From Bacteroidia bacterium (GTDB lineage Bacteria; Bacteroidota; Bacteroidia; B-17B0; Aurantibacillaceae), in contig JAEUTO010000014.1 in assembly GCA_016787785.1 (NCBI GenBank), forward strand, positions 186,001 to 250,000: a stretch of DNA of 64,000 nt, in the 5' to 3' direction. A model generated the notes under the pieces. It made no database searches and was not told the origin of the DNA. It worked only from the letters and a program-made list of their open reading frames with translations. Shown here piece after piece: positions 24,670 through 33,723 of this stretch. Made by a program: the position numbers and the translations under genes. Numbering within the stretch: position 1 is the stretch's first letter; each line of letters opens with the position of its first letter.

Positions 24670-25584
24670 TTAGAATTTAGCCCTGATCTTCCTCATTTTT
24701 CTTTTCTTCCCTTTTCCGAAGAAACCATGTCTGGCACGGTAAAAACTACTTTTTCCTCTGATAACATAACTGTAGCTTAAGCTCATGGTCATGTATGCAT
24801 CTTTGTGAGTTTTATCTCCTCTTTTCTGTCCCCAGCCATGTGAATTATATGCTCCCGGATTATCAGATATACCTTGTGCTCCTAATTCAGTAGTTCTTAA
24901 AATTAACCCCTGCGTATAAGCATCGCTTGGTGCAACGTCTGGATAATTTCCACTAATATCGTCTAAATAATCTGTAAAGGTTTTTCTGTAATTCATTTCA
25001 AAACCAATGCGGTGTTTTTTATCCAATGTAAAATAAAAGCCTAAGCCCATTGGAATATTTAACCCAATTTTTTTGTACTGAACGCCTTCTGAAGCATAAG
25101 GTTGCATTTTTACATACTCACCTTTGTAAAGACTTTTCGGATTTGTATAATATCCACCAACTCCGGCAAAAGCATAAGCTCTAAAGCCGTTACGGTAACG
25201 GTAAGTGTTTCCAAGGTCATTGTTCTCGTAAAAGAACCATTCGCCGGTAAACGCAAGGTCAAAAATATCGTTCCTGAAATTAAAATTCCTGTATTTACGG
25301 CCCGGATTAGTTGATAATTTATCATCACCTTCTATTCTCAGATAATCAAACGCTAATTTTAAAGAAAGCTTTGGTCTCCACTTATATCTCACAAAAGCAC
25401 CGCCATTCCAACGGGTTTTAGCCAGTTTCATATCCGCTACAAAATCTCTGCGTGTTTTTTCGTTACCACCAATATCACCAAGATAATTAGTTGCACCAAT
25501 AGATCCGCCGTAATCCCACAGCCACTGCGACTTTAAAGTAAAAGTAGAAGAAATAATAAATAGAAATAATATAAGTTTTTTCAT
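24670..25584 (-). CDS. DUF6089/PorG-like outer-membrane barrel protein
   Basis: 304 residues from the ATG at 25584; a TTG four codons upstream is less likely. Signal peptide 1-19. The mature part is an alternating beta-barrel with GGSIGATNYLGDIGG near the N-terminus, the hallmark of the DUF6089 family that includes the T9SS component PorG. The C-terminal tail is unusually basic (Lys/Arg-rich from YRARHGFFGKGKK). Whether this copy is the T9SS PorG or a paralogue cannot be decided without alignment. It forms a single-gene unit with its own terminator. Confidence 0.75.
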   Translation of the reverse strand: MKKLILFLFIISSTFTLKSQWLWDYGGSIGATNYLGDIGGNEKTRRDFVADMKLAKTRWNGGAFVRYKWRPKLSLKLAFDYLRIEGDDKLSTNPGRKYRNFNFRNDIFDLAFTGEWFFYENNDLGNTYRYRNGFRAYAFAGVGGYYTNPKSLYKGEYVKMQPYASEGVQYKKIGLNIPMGLGFYFTLDKKHRIGFEMNYRKTFTDYLDDISGNYPDVAPSDAYTQGLILRTTELGAQGISDNPGAYNSHGWGQKRGDKTHKDAYMTMSLSYSYVIRGKSSFYRARHGFFGKGKKRKMRKIRAKF

Positions 25585-25725
25585 GTATCGATCCAAAGTT
25601 CTAAAATACCATCCAAATATAGTAAAAATTCTTTAAAATATGCAACATTTAATGTACGAATAACTTTGTTGTGGGGTTTTGGTTTAAAAACATAATTTTA
25701 TGCCAAAATTTAGCAATAACCCGCC

Positions 25726-26676
25726 ATGAAAAATAACCGGATATGTGAACTGTTTAAAATAGAAAAACCTATTATCCAGGCAGGTATGATCTGGTGTAGC
25801 GGTTGGGAACTGGCCAGCGCTGTGAGCAACGCCGGTGGGCTGGGTCTTATTGGCTCTGGTAGCATGTATCCCGATATTTTAAGGGATCAGATCCAAAAAT
25901 GTAAGAAAGCAACAAACAAACCTTTTGGGGTAAATGTGCCGCTTTTATACCCCAATATTGAAGACCATATTAGAATTATTATTGAAGAAGGTGTTAAAAT
26001 TGTTTTTACCAGCGCCGGTAACCCAAAAACATGGACAAAACACCTTAAAGACCATGGTATTACTGTTGTGCACGTTGTAAGCGCAGTTAAATTTGCATTA
26101 AAATGTCAGGAGGCAGGGGTTGATGCCATAGTAGCAGAGGGTTTTGAGGCAGGTGGCCATAATGGTAGGGAAGAAACGACCACTTTGGTTCTAATTCCGC
26201 AGATCCGAAAAGCAGTTACTTTACCTTTAATAGCGGCTGGTGGTATTGGCTCAGGACGTCAAATGGCCGCCGCTTTTGCCCTTGGTGCAGAAGGGGTTCA
26301 GGTTGGCAGTCGCTTTGTGGCTACACCTGAGAGTAGTGCGCACCAGAATTTTAAAGAAGCAGTAATTAATACGAATGAAGGGGATACCGTGTTAACTTTA
26401 AAACAATTAACCCCCGTTAGACTAATAAGAAATAAATTCTTTGAAGAAGTTGAAGCAGCCGAAAAAGCTGGTAAATCTAAAGAAGACCTTGAAAAATTAT
26501 TAGGTAGAGGCAGAGCTAAAAAGGGCATGTTTGAAGGCGATCTTAACGACGGCGAATTAGAGATAGGCCAAGTGAGTTCGGCTATAAAAGATATAAAGCC
26601 CGCCGGGCAAATTGTTGATGAAATGATGAGCGATTTTAAAGCCACCATTGAGGCCATGAAATCTTTAGCTTTATAA
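25726..26676 (+). CDS. Nitronate monooxygenase / FabK-like flavoprotein
   Basis: FMN-dependent TIM-barrel enzyme of the 2-nitropropane dioxygenase family. Landmarks are KPIIQAGMIW at the N-terminus, DAIVAEGFEAGGHNG (FMN-binding and catalytic His region) and IAAGGIGSGRQMAAAFALGA. Members either oxidise nitronates or, in the FabK branch, reduce enoyl-ACP. The 316-residue size fits both, and I cannot tell them apart by eye. It stands alone, with the M16 operon starting 54 bp downstream. Confidence 0.85.
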   Translation: MKNNRICELFKIEKPIIQAGMIWCSGWELASAVSNAGGLGLIGSGSMYPDILRDQIQKCKKATNKPFGVNVPLLYPNIEDHIRIIIEEGVKIVFTSAGNPKTWTKHLKDHGITVVHVVSAVKFALKCQEAGVDAIVAEGFEAGGHNGREETTTLVLIPQIRKAVTLPLIAAGGIGSGRQMAAAFALGAEGVQVGSRFVATPESSAHQNFKEAVINTNEGDTVLTLKQLTPVRLIRNKFFEEVEAAEKAGKSKEDLEKLLGRGRAKKGMFEGDLNDGELEIGQVSSAIKDIKPAGQIVDEMMSDFKATIEAMKSLAL

Positions 26677-26730
26677 TTTTTTTAGAAGTAATTTTGATAT
26701 TTAACAGATAAACACTGATCTTAAGAGGGT

Positions 26731-27972
26731 ATGATTGAGTTTGAAAAGTTTACATTAGAAAATAATTTACGGGTTATAGTTCATAAAGATAATAGCACGC
26801 CTTTGGCCTGCTTAAATATTTTATATGATGTTGGCGCAAGAGATGAGGATGAGAACAAAACAGGGTTTGCGCATTTGTTCGAACATTTAATGTTTGGCGG
26901 AAGTGTAAATATTCCAAGTTTTGACGAGCCTTTGCAAATGGTTGGCGGCGAAAATAACGCTTTTACCACAAACGATCTTACCAATTATTATTGCACTGTT
27001 CCTGCAGAAAATATTGAAACTATGTTTTGGCTGGAAAGTGATCGTATGCTGAGTTTAGCCTTTACTGATAAAAGTTTGGAAGTGCAACGTAATGTTGTTA
27101 TTGAAGAATTTAAACAGCGCTATTTAAATCAACCATACGGTGATGTTTGGTTAATATTGCGCCCGCTGGTTTACGAAAAACATCCGTACAAGTGGGCTAC
27201 AATCGGTAAAGAGATCTCGCATATTGAAAATGCAACGATGGACGATGTGAGAGGCTTCTTTAAAAAACATTACACACCAAGTAACGCCATTATGGTTGTT
27301 GCCGGCAATGTAGATGTTGACCAGGTAAAACAACTTGCTAAAAAATGGTTCGAACCAATTCCTGCATCGCCAAAACCGGTAAGGAATTTACCCGTTGAGC
27401 CAAAACAAACAAAACCAAAACGTTTAACTGTTGAAAGGGATGTGCCTGCAAGCTCTATTTACAAAGTATATCATATGTGTGCGCGGGTTGACGAAGAATA
27501 CCACACGGTAGATATAATTTCTGATATTTTAAGCAGAGGCAATTCTTCGCGCTTGTACAAAACGTTGATCAAAGAAAAACAATTGTTTAACGACATTAAT
27601 GCTTACGTAATGGGCGATCTTGACAAAGGCGTTTTTGTAATAAGCGGCAAAATTCCGGATAATGTAAAAATGGAAGATGCCGAACAAGCCATTATTGATG
27701 AAGTTGAAAAATTAAAAACAGAATTGGTTGGCGAAATTGAGTTACAAAAATGTAAAAATAAGGTAGAATCGAGTTTAACGTTTAGTGAGACAGACATCTT
27801 GACAAAAGCCACCAATCTTGCTATATCTGAGCTTTTAGGAAATGCCGAATTGATCAATGAAGAAATAACACGCTATAGCAAAGTTACTGCTGAAAAAATT
27901 AAAGAACAGGCCAACATAATTATTAACGAAAATAATTGCACCACTTTATACTATTTAGCTAAGAAGAAATGA
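26731..27972 (+). CDS. M16 zinc peptidase, catalytic subunit
   Basis: M16B-type peptidase of 413 residues. The inverted zinc motif HLFEH is at 48-52, and the third ligand Glu is in NVVIEEFKQR (Glu125/126). The C-terminal half has the second M16 fold. There is no signal peptide, so it is cytosolic as written. It works with a non-catalytic M16 partner, and a homologue lacking HxxEH is encoded at 30796-32076 in the same operon. Its last codons overlap the HD-CoaD fusion gene by 4 bp (ATGA). Confidence 0.92.
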   Translation: MIEFEKFTLENNLRVIVHKDNSTPLACLNILYDVGARDEDENKTGFAHLFEHLMFGGSVNIPSFDEPLQMVGGENNAFTTNDLTNYYCTVPAENIETMFWLESDRMLSLAFTDKSLEVQRNVVIEEFKQRYLNQPYGDVWLILRPLVYEKHPYKWATIGKEISHIENATMDDVRGFFKKHYTPSNAIMVVAGNVDVDQVKQLAKKWFEPIPASPKPVRNLPVEPKQTKPKRLTVERDVPASSIYKVYHMCARVDEEYHTVDIISDILSRGNSSRLYKTLIKEKQLFNDINAYVMGDLDKGVFVISGKIPDNVKMEDAEQAIIDEVEKLKTELVGEIELQKCKNKVESSLTFSETDILTKATNLAISELLGNAELINEEITRYSKVTAEKIKEQANIIINENNCTTLYYLAKKK

Positions 27973-28922
27973 TAGACCTAAACTATATTTCAAACCGCTT
28001 GCAAAAACTGGGTCTTTCCGATTCGGTTCTCAAAAGGTATGAAGAGCAACAGCGCTTTTATCATACAACTACACATTTATTGGATGTTGTGCAGCAACTT
28101 TCAAAATTACAGGATTTTGATGAAGAGTTATTTTTAGCAGCAGTATATCATGATGCTGTTTATGATCCACAGGTATTTGATAACGAGGAAAAATCAGCCA
28201 AATTATTTTTACAAGAAGCAAAAAACACAAAACTTACACAGGCACAAAAAGATTCCATTTATCAAATGATAATGGATACCATAACGCACACGCCATCAAA
28301 CGACAAGTCTCAGGCGTTAATTAAGGCCGATCTTAATATTTTAGAACAGCCACTTGAAAAATTAATTGAATACGAACATCAGATCTTTAAAGAATATCAG
28401 TTTGTTGATTATAAAACTTATAAGCCCAGGAGAATAGAAGTTTTAAAAAAGTTAAACGTTAATGGAAAATTAAATGCTTTAATTGATTACGTAACCCATC
28501 GTAAACCATTAATTGGTCTGTTTTGCGGAAGTTTTAATCCTTTTCATAAAGGGCATTATAATGTTTTACAAAAAGCCGAACGTATTTTTGATAAAGTAAT
28601 TATTTCTTTTGGAAAGAATCCTGATAAAAAAGACAGGACCTGGGATATTCCCAATTCCATCAAGAACCGCCAACTTACAGAATATTCGGGCTTGCTTACT
28701 GATCATGTAGAATCTTATGGCTACGATGTAATTGTGGTGCGTGGTTTACGTAACTCAACCGATTTTCAATACGAGCAAAATCAATACCGCTATATTCAGG
28801 AATTAATGCCTCAAATAAAGATCATTAATATTTTCTGCGATAAGGAATTTGAGCACATTAGCTCTTCAGGTATTAGAACTTTAGAAAAATATAACAAACA
28901 TCAATCGTATTTATTGGATTAA
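27969..28922 (+). CDS. coaD: HD-domain and phosphopantetheine adenylyltransferase (CoaD-like) fusion
   Basis: 317 residues, two domains. Residues 1-175 resemble predicted HD phosphohydrolases: YHTTTHLLDVV (His32, His36), AAVYHDAVYD (His61-Asp62) and KADLNIL (Asp121) give the metal-binding set. Residues 180-317 are a CoaD-type nucleotidyltransferase: GLFCGSFNPFHKGHYNV with the HxGH signature at 193-196, VVRGLRNSTDFQYEQ, and ISSSGIR. The second domain matches stand-alone CoaD in length. The fusion suggests synthesis and turnover of a CoA-pathway nucleotide in one chain, but the HD substrate is unknown. It overlaps the upstream M16 gene and lies 3 bp before the next. Confidence 0.85.
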   Translation: MIDLNYISNRLQKLGLSDSVLKRYEEQQRFYHTTTHLLDVVQQLSKLQDFDEELFLAAVYHDAVYDPQVFDNEEKSAKLFLQEAKNTKLTQAQKDSIYQMIMDTITHTPSNDKSQALIKADLNILEQPLEKLIEYEHQIFKEYQFVDYKTYKPRRIEVLKKLNVNGKLNALIDYVTHRKPLIGLFCGSFNPFHKGHYNVLQKAERIFDKVIISFGKNPDKKDRTWDIPNSIKNRQLTEYSGLLTDHVESYGYDVIVVRGLRNSTDFQYEQNQYRYIQELMPQIKIINIFCDKEFEHISSSGIRTLEKYNKHQSYLLD

Positions 28923-28925
28923 CAG

Positions 28926-30794
28926 ATGTTGGTTTTAGAAAAAAATTTCAATAAACTTTTCTGGTCACTCTGTTCTGTTATTTTTATAATTATTTCACTT
29001 CGTGCTTTTCTAATTCCTTTCAGTCACGATGAGGCTGCTACTTTTTTCTTTTATGTTCAAAGCGATAATTATTTGCCATACAGCGCTCATGTTTACACAA
29101 ACAACCACGTATTAAATAGTGCGCTTACAAATCTCTGTTATCATATTTTTGGCTCTCATCGTTTTGTGCTAAGAATTCCCAATCTTTTTGCATTTTTAGT
29201 AATGTGTTATGGCATTTACAGGCTTTTCAGGCATTTAAAAACAATGCCCTCTAAATTAATTTTGATCGCTTTCTTTTTACTCACGTTTAATTTCCTGGAT
29301 TTCTTCGAAGTTTGCCGGGGCTACGGCTTATCATTTGGCTTTATGACCTTAGGACTTTCTTATTTACTTGACTATTTTTTAAAGAAAGATCTCAGTTATG
29401 TTTTGTTATTCTCTGTTTGCTGGCAACTGGCATTAGCCGCTAATTTAATTTTGGTAGTAGTATTAACTATTTTAGTTTTTTATGTACTTGTCTTTCAAAT
29501 TAAAAATAAGTTGTTTTTTAACTTAAAAAATATTGTTTTACAATTGGTAAACCTAGCGTTGCTTATTTTCTGGATCAAATTCTCGTTCTTTTATAAGGAG
29601 CAAGGTATGTTGGATTATGGCGTTGGTAATAACTACTGGAGCGTTACCTTTAAAACCCTTATTTTATTTTTATTTGGCACAGATCAGTTGTGGATCCAAA
29701 TTGTAAGCGCCATAGCTATTACATTTGTAACAGTTCTTGCACTAATTTTCTTTTTACATAAACCGTTTTCTATTTTCAATATTTTTTCATCTACTTTATT
29801 TTTTTCGGTTGTTTTTATTACTTGTGTGCTCGCATTTTATTTACAAAAGATAGTGTTGAACGTTAATTTTCCAGAAGACAGAACAGGGCTTTTCTTTTAT
29901 TTATTATTTGGTTTAAGTTTTGCATTTTTAGTTGATCAACTTGGAAAAACGCCCGCAAATATCGTAGCTGCCAGTATACTATTAGCATCCTGTTTTCATT
30001 TTATTACAACTATAAATTTTAAAGATTTTACATCGTTATATTACCATACTATGCCTAAAGCATTATTTGACAAATTAACAGATGAATACAAGAAAACCAA
30101 CCAGATCTTCACCGTGGGCGGGCACCGCGTTCGTGAATTGAATTATGCTTTTTTAAATTACCGCGGCGGTGCTGTTTTAAATCATATGGATGAGTCGGAG
30201 CAAATGACCATGAACTGTGATTATTATTACGCCATGAAAAGAGAAAAACCTTATTACGATCAATTCTACGAAGAAATTGGTGAAGATAAAACATGGGATC
30301 GGGTGCTTTTAAAACGCAAAGAAAAAATTGAAAAAAATGAAATAGTTTCAATTGCCGATAATCCAACCAGTTATAGCGGCAATAAAGAATATTTTGAGTT
30401 CCTGCGTTTTGGTGATAAATTAATAAACTCAGGTAATTGCCTGGAAGCGGAAGTGAGTGTGAGTTTTAAAAAAATGCCAAGGCCTTTTAATGGCCAACTT
30501 GTTTTTAGTATGGAGAACGAAAAAAAGGAGCAAGTTTACTTTAAACGCGTACCTTTAAACTGGTTAGCAGATGACCTGAGCGGCGAAACAAAATATTTTA
30601 AACTCACAACAGGCCTTACACCTAAAAAAGGATTTAGTGCTGTTGTATTTATTTGGAACATTGATAAACAGGAAGTAGAATTTAAATTAAACTATCTTAA
30701 AATACATGAACTAAGTGGTAAAGGTGTTAATTTTGCTGTTCCGGCAACCTTCTATCCTTTAATCGAATCAATTACAAAAACACCCCTTTTATAA
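28926..30794 (+). CDS. Polytopic membrane protein, ArnT/GT39-like
   Basis: 622 residues with about nine to ten TM helices in the first 360. The first loop carries PFSHDEAATFFFY with the acidic residues typical of GT-C/ArnT (PMT) transferases, followed by NNHVLNSALTNLCYHIFGSH and LRIPNLFAF, a pattern shared with dolichyl/polyprenyl-phosphate sugar transferases. A C-terminal soluble domain of about 200 residues is beta-rich. A lipid-linked sugar transferase is the best guess; donor and acceptor are unknown. It is embedded between the CoaD fusion and the inactive M16 subunit with 1-3 bp gaps. Confidence 0.7.
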   Translation: MLVLEKNFNKLFWSLCSVIFIIISLRAFLIPFSHDEAATFFFYVQSDNYLPYSAHVYTNNHVLNSALTNLCYHIFGSHRFVLRIPNLFAFLVMCYGIYRLFRHLKTMPSKLILIAFFLLTFNFLDFFEVCRGYGLSFGFMTLGLSYLLDYFLKKDLSYVLLFSVCWQLALAANLILVVVLTILVFYVLVFQIKNKLFFNLKNIVLQLVNLALLIFWIKFSFFYKEQGMLDYGVGNNYWSVTFKTLILFLFGTDQLWIQIVSAIAITFVTVLALIFFLHKPFSIFNIFSSTLFFSVVFITCVLAFYLQKIVLNVNFPEDRTGLFFYLLFGLSFAFLVDQLGKTPANIVAASILLASCFHFITTINFKDFTSLYYHTMPKALFDKLTDEYKKTNQIFTVGGHRVRELNYAFLNYRGGAVLNHMDESEQMTMNCDYYYAMKREKPYYDQFYEEIGEDKTWDRVLLKRKEKIEKNEIVSIADNPTSYSGNKEYFEFLRFGDKLINSGNCLEAEVSVSFKKMPRPFNGQLVFSMENEKKEQVYFKRVPLNWLADDLSGETKYFKLTTGLTPKKGFSAVVFIWNIDKQEVEFKLNYLKIHELSGKGVNFAVPATFYPLIESITKTPLL

Positions 30795-30795
30795 T

Positions 30796-32076
30796 ATGCT
30801 AAACAGACTAGAAACCCCGCCGTTTAAAACAATCGATAAGATCGACATCATTAAAGCAAAAAAAGAAAAACTCAATAACGGAATTGATTTCTTTTCTATT
30901 AATGCCGGTAGCCAGGAAATAACAAAAATAGAATTTGTTTTTAAAGCCGGTATGTATTATCAGCCTGCAGCATTGATCGCTTCAACGGCAAATACGCTGA
31001 TAGAAAGTGGCACAAAGTCATACACTGCCAATCAAATTAGTGATGGTATTGATTTTTTTGGTTCTTTTTTAGAGCTGGAAGTAGGGCAGGACTTTGCAAT
31101 TGTAACGTTATATTCTTTGAACAAATACCTCGATAAGAGTCTAAAATTTGTTGAGGAGATACTAAAATATCCGAGCTTTCCTGCAGATGAATTTAAGATC
31201 CATTTAGCGAATAAAAAACAAAAGCATTTGATCAACTCACAAAAAGTGGATATAATAGCGCGAAGAGAATTTTCTGAATTGCTATTCGGTAAAAAACATC
31301 CTTACGGTGTGCAGGTAAAGGATAACGATTTTGAAAGAATTAATTTAGAGGAGATCAAAACATTCTTTAATGATCACTATCACGCCGGTAACTGCACTAT
31401 CATCGCTTCCGGACATCTGCCAAACGACATAATAAGTACGTTAAATACTTTTTTTGGAAATGATAGTTGGGGTAATGCAACAACGGTTAAAACAAGTACC
31501 GTTGCTCTTGAAACTACCAAACAACAAAAACACTTTATTGAAAGGCCCGACGCTATTCAATCTGCCGTTAAGGTTGGCAGACTATTGTTCAATAAAACCC
31601 ATCCTGATTATTTTAAATTCCAGGTATTGAATACTATTTTAGGCGGTTACTTTGGTTCGCGTTTAATGGCAAATATTCGTGAGGATAAAGGCTATACTTA
31701 CGGCATTGGCAGCGGACTGGCTTCGTTTGTAAATGGTGGATATTTTGCCATCTCTACCGAAGTTGGCGCTGATGTTACAAAACAAACACTGGAAGAGATC
31801 TACAAAGAAATAGCGCTTTTACGTAAAGATCTTGTTAAAGACAATGAGTTGGAAACAGTTAGAAATTACATTCTCGGTCATTTTTTAAGAAGTGTCGATG
31901 GACCTTTTTCTTTAGCAGACAAATTTAAAGGCATTTGGGAATTTGGCTTGGATTACTCCTATTTTGACAACTATTTTAAGGCAGTAAAAACAGTAACGCC
32001 AGCAGAATTGCGCGACCTGGCGAACAAATACCTTAACGAAGAAGACCTTATTGAGTGTGTTGTAGGTAAAATGTAA
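30796..32076 (+). CDS. M16 peptidase homologue, non-catalytic subunit
   Basis: 426 residues, M16 fold. At the place of HxxEH the sequence reads STANTLIESG, so the zinc site is absent. The substrate-binding Arg/Tyr region is kept near residue 290 (FGSRLMANIREDKGYTYGIG). This matches the division of labour in heterodimeric M16B peptidases, where one subunit carries zinc and the other the R/Y pair. The catalytic partner is at 26731-27972 in the same transcript, with two unrelated genes between. Confidence 0.9.
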   Translation: MLNRLETPPFKTIDKIDIIKAKKEKLNNGIDFFSINAGSQEITKIEFVFKAGMYYQPAALIASTANTLIESGTKSYTANQISDGIDFFGSFLELEVGQDFAIVTLYSLNKYLDKSLKFVEEILKYPSFPADEFKIHLANKKQKHLINSQKVDIIARREFSELLFGKKHPYGVQVKDNDFERINLEEIKTFFNDHYHAGNCTIIASGHLPNDIISTLNTFFGNDSWGNATTVKTSTVALETTKQQKHFIERPDAIQSAVKVGRLLFNKTHPDYFKFQVLNTILGGYFGSRLMANIREDKGYTYGIGSGLASFVNGGYFAISTEVGADVTKQTLEEIYKEIALLRKDLVKDNELETVRNYILGHFLRSVDGPFSLADKFKGIWEFGLDYSYFDNYFKAVKTVTPAELRDLANKYLNEEDLIECVVGKM

Positions 32077-32117
32077 TCAATTGGCCCAAACCGCTATTAA
32101 ACTTAATTTTTTATTCT

Positions 32118-32125
32118 TATTTTTG
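32118..32125 (+). promoter_or_regulatory. Candidate -7 promoter box (TATTTTTG) for pdhB
   Basis: TATTTTTG fits the Bacteroidota -7 consensus TAnnTTTG and lies 20 bp before the pdhB ATG. No convincing -33 TTTG was seen at the expected distance. Confidence 0.4.
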
Positions 32126-32145
32126 AACCTATTACAATTAAAGCT

Positions 32146-33129
32146 ATGAGAGTTATTGAATTTAGAGAAGCCTTAAGAGAAGCCATGTCGGAAGAAATGC
32201 GCCGTGACGAAAAGATATTTTTAATGGGTGAAGAAGTTGCCGAGTATAATGGTGCTTATAAAGTTAGTAAGGGTATGTTAGCTGAATTTGGCGAGAAACG
32301 TGTTATTGATACACCAATTGCCGAACTTGGTTTTGCAGGTATTGCCGTTGGTGCGGCCTCTAACGGATTACGCCCAATTGTTGAATTTATGACCTTTAAT
32401 TTTAGCCTTGTGGCTATTGATCAAATAATAAATAGCGCTGCAAAAATGTATAGCATGAGCGGCGGCCAATATAATGTACCCATTGTTTTTCGCGGACCAA
32501 CTGCAAGCGCGGGCATGTTAAGTTCTCAGCACTCACAAGCCTTTGAAAATTGGTTTGCAAATTGCCCGGGTTTAAAGGTTGTGGTGCCAAGCAACCCATA
32601 CGATGCAAAAGGCTTATTAAAAAGTGCTATTCGCGATAACGATCCTGTAATTTTTATGGAGAGCGAACAAATGTATGGCGATAAAGCAGAAGTTCCTGAG
32701 GAGGAATATACCATTCCTATCGGACTAGCCGACATCAAACGCCAGGGCACGGATGTAACCATTGTTTCATTTGGGAAAATAATAAAAGTAGCTTATGCTG
32801 CAGCAAAGGAATTAGAAGCTGAAGGGATAAGTGTTGAAATAGTTGATCTTAGAACAGTAAGACCAATTGATTATGAAACCGTAATTACTTCGGTTAAAAA
32901 AACCAACCGTTTGGTTATTGTTGAAGAAGCCTGGCCACTGGCAAGCATCTCTTCAGAAATTGCTTTTAAAGTACAAAAAGACGCATTTGATCATTTAGAT
33001 GCACCAATTTTAAGAATTACTACAGCAGATACTCCTTTACCTTATGCGCCAACTTTAATTGAGGCAAGTTTACCAAGCGTTGCAAAAGTTATTAAAGCGG
33101 TTAAGGAAGTTATGTACGTTAATAAATAA
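32146..33129 (+). CDS. pdhB: Pyruvate dehydrogenase E1 component, beta subunit
   Basis: Beta subunit of the thiamine-diphosphate E1 heterotetramer converting pyruvate to acetyl groups on E2. Recognised by VFRGPTASAGMLSSQHSQ, FMESEQMYGDKAEVPEE and ADTPLPYAP. The 327-residue length is exact for the family. The alpha and E2 genes are not adjacent. It is first in a tight four-gene run with miaE, a GT4 enzyme and a P460-like lipoprotein (gaps of 6, 3 and -4 bp). A branched-chain E1 beta is the main alternative but less likely. Confidence 0.92.
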   Translation: MRVIEFREALREAMSEEMRRDEKIFLMGEEVAEYNGAYKVSKGMLAEFGEKRVIDTPIAELGFAGIAVGAASNGLRPIVEFMTFNFSLVAIDQIINSAAKMYSMSGGQYNVPIVFRGPTASAGMLSSQHSQAFENWFANCPGLKVVVPSNPYDAKGLLKSAIRDNDPVIFMESEQMYGDKAEVPEEEYTIPIGLADIKRQGTDVTIVSFGKIIKVAYAAAKELEAEGISVEIVDLRTVRPIDYETVITSVKKTNRLVIVEEAWPLASISSEIAFKVQKDAFDHLDAPILRITTADTPLPYAPTLIEASLPSVAKVIKAVKEVMYVNK

Positions 33130-33135
33130 AATACC

Positions 33136-33720
33136 ATGCAATACCGTTTGCCTGTAGTTAAACCCTCAAACCCAAAATGGATAGAGACGGTAATGGCAAA
33201 TTTCTCTTTCTTTTTACAAGATCATGCCGGCTGCGAGCGTAAAGCTTCGGCTTCTGCAATGAGCCTTGTTGCTAAATATCCAAACAGGGTAGAGATCATT
33301 CCTGAATTAATTGATACAGCTTTAGAAGAAATGGAACACTTCAGGGATGTGTACAAACTTTTACAGGCACAAGGATTGCAATTACAACATGAGATAACAG
33401 AAGATCTTTATGTAAAAGAACTTTTAAAACTTTGCAGAACCGGGCGGGACGAACATTTTATGGATCGTTTGCTTTTGGTCTCCGTTATTGAGAATAGGGC
33501 AGCAGAGCGTTTTAAATTGATCTACGAACATTTGCCCGAAGGCGAATTAAAAAAATTCTACCACCAATTATGGGCCAGTGAAGCAAAGCACGGAGATCTG
33601 TTCGTGAAAATGGCCTTAAACTATTTTGATGAAGAATCCGTATATAAGAGACTACACGAATTAAATAATGCCGAAGGCGAAATATTAGATGCCATGCCTA
33701 TTACAGGCAAGCTTCACTGA
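33136..33720 (+). CDS. miaE: tRNA-(ms2io6A)-hydroxylase MiaE
   Basis: Ferritin-like di-iron monooxygenase that hydroxylates the isopentenyl group of ms2i6A37 in tRNA. 194 residues, all helical. The metal ligands are in DHAGCERKASAS (first Glu), ALEEMEHFRDVY (ExxH), SVIENRAAERF, and WASEAKHGDLF (ExxH). It lies 6 bp after pdhB. Confidence 0.92.
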   Translation: MQYRLPVVKPSNPKWIETVMANFSFFLQDHAGCERKASASAMSLVAKYPNRVEIIPELIDTALEEMEHFRDVYKLLQAQGLQLQHEITEDLYVKELLKLCRTGRDEHFMDRLLLVSVIENRAAERFKLIYEHLPEGELKKFYHQLWASEAKHGDLFVKMALNYFDEESVYKRLHELNNAEGEILDAMPITGKLH

Positions 33721-33723
33721 TAC

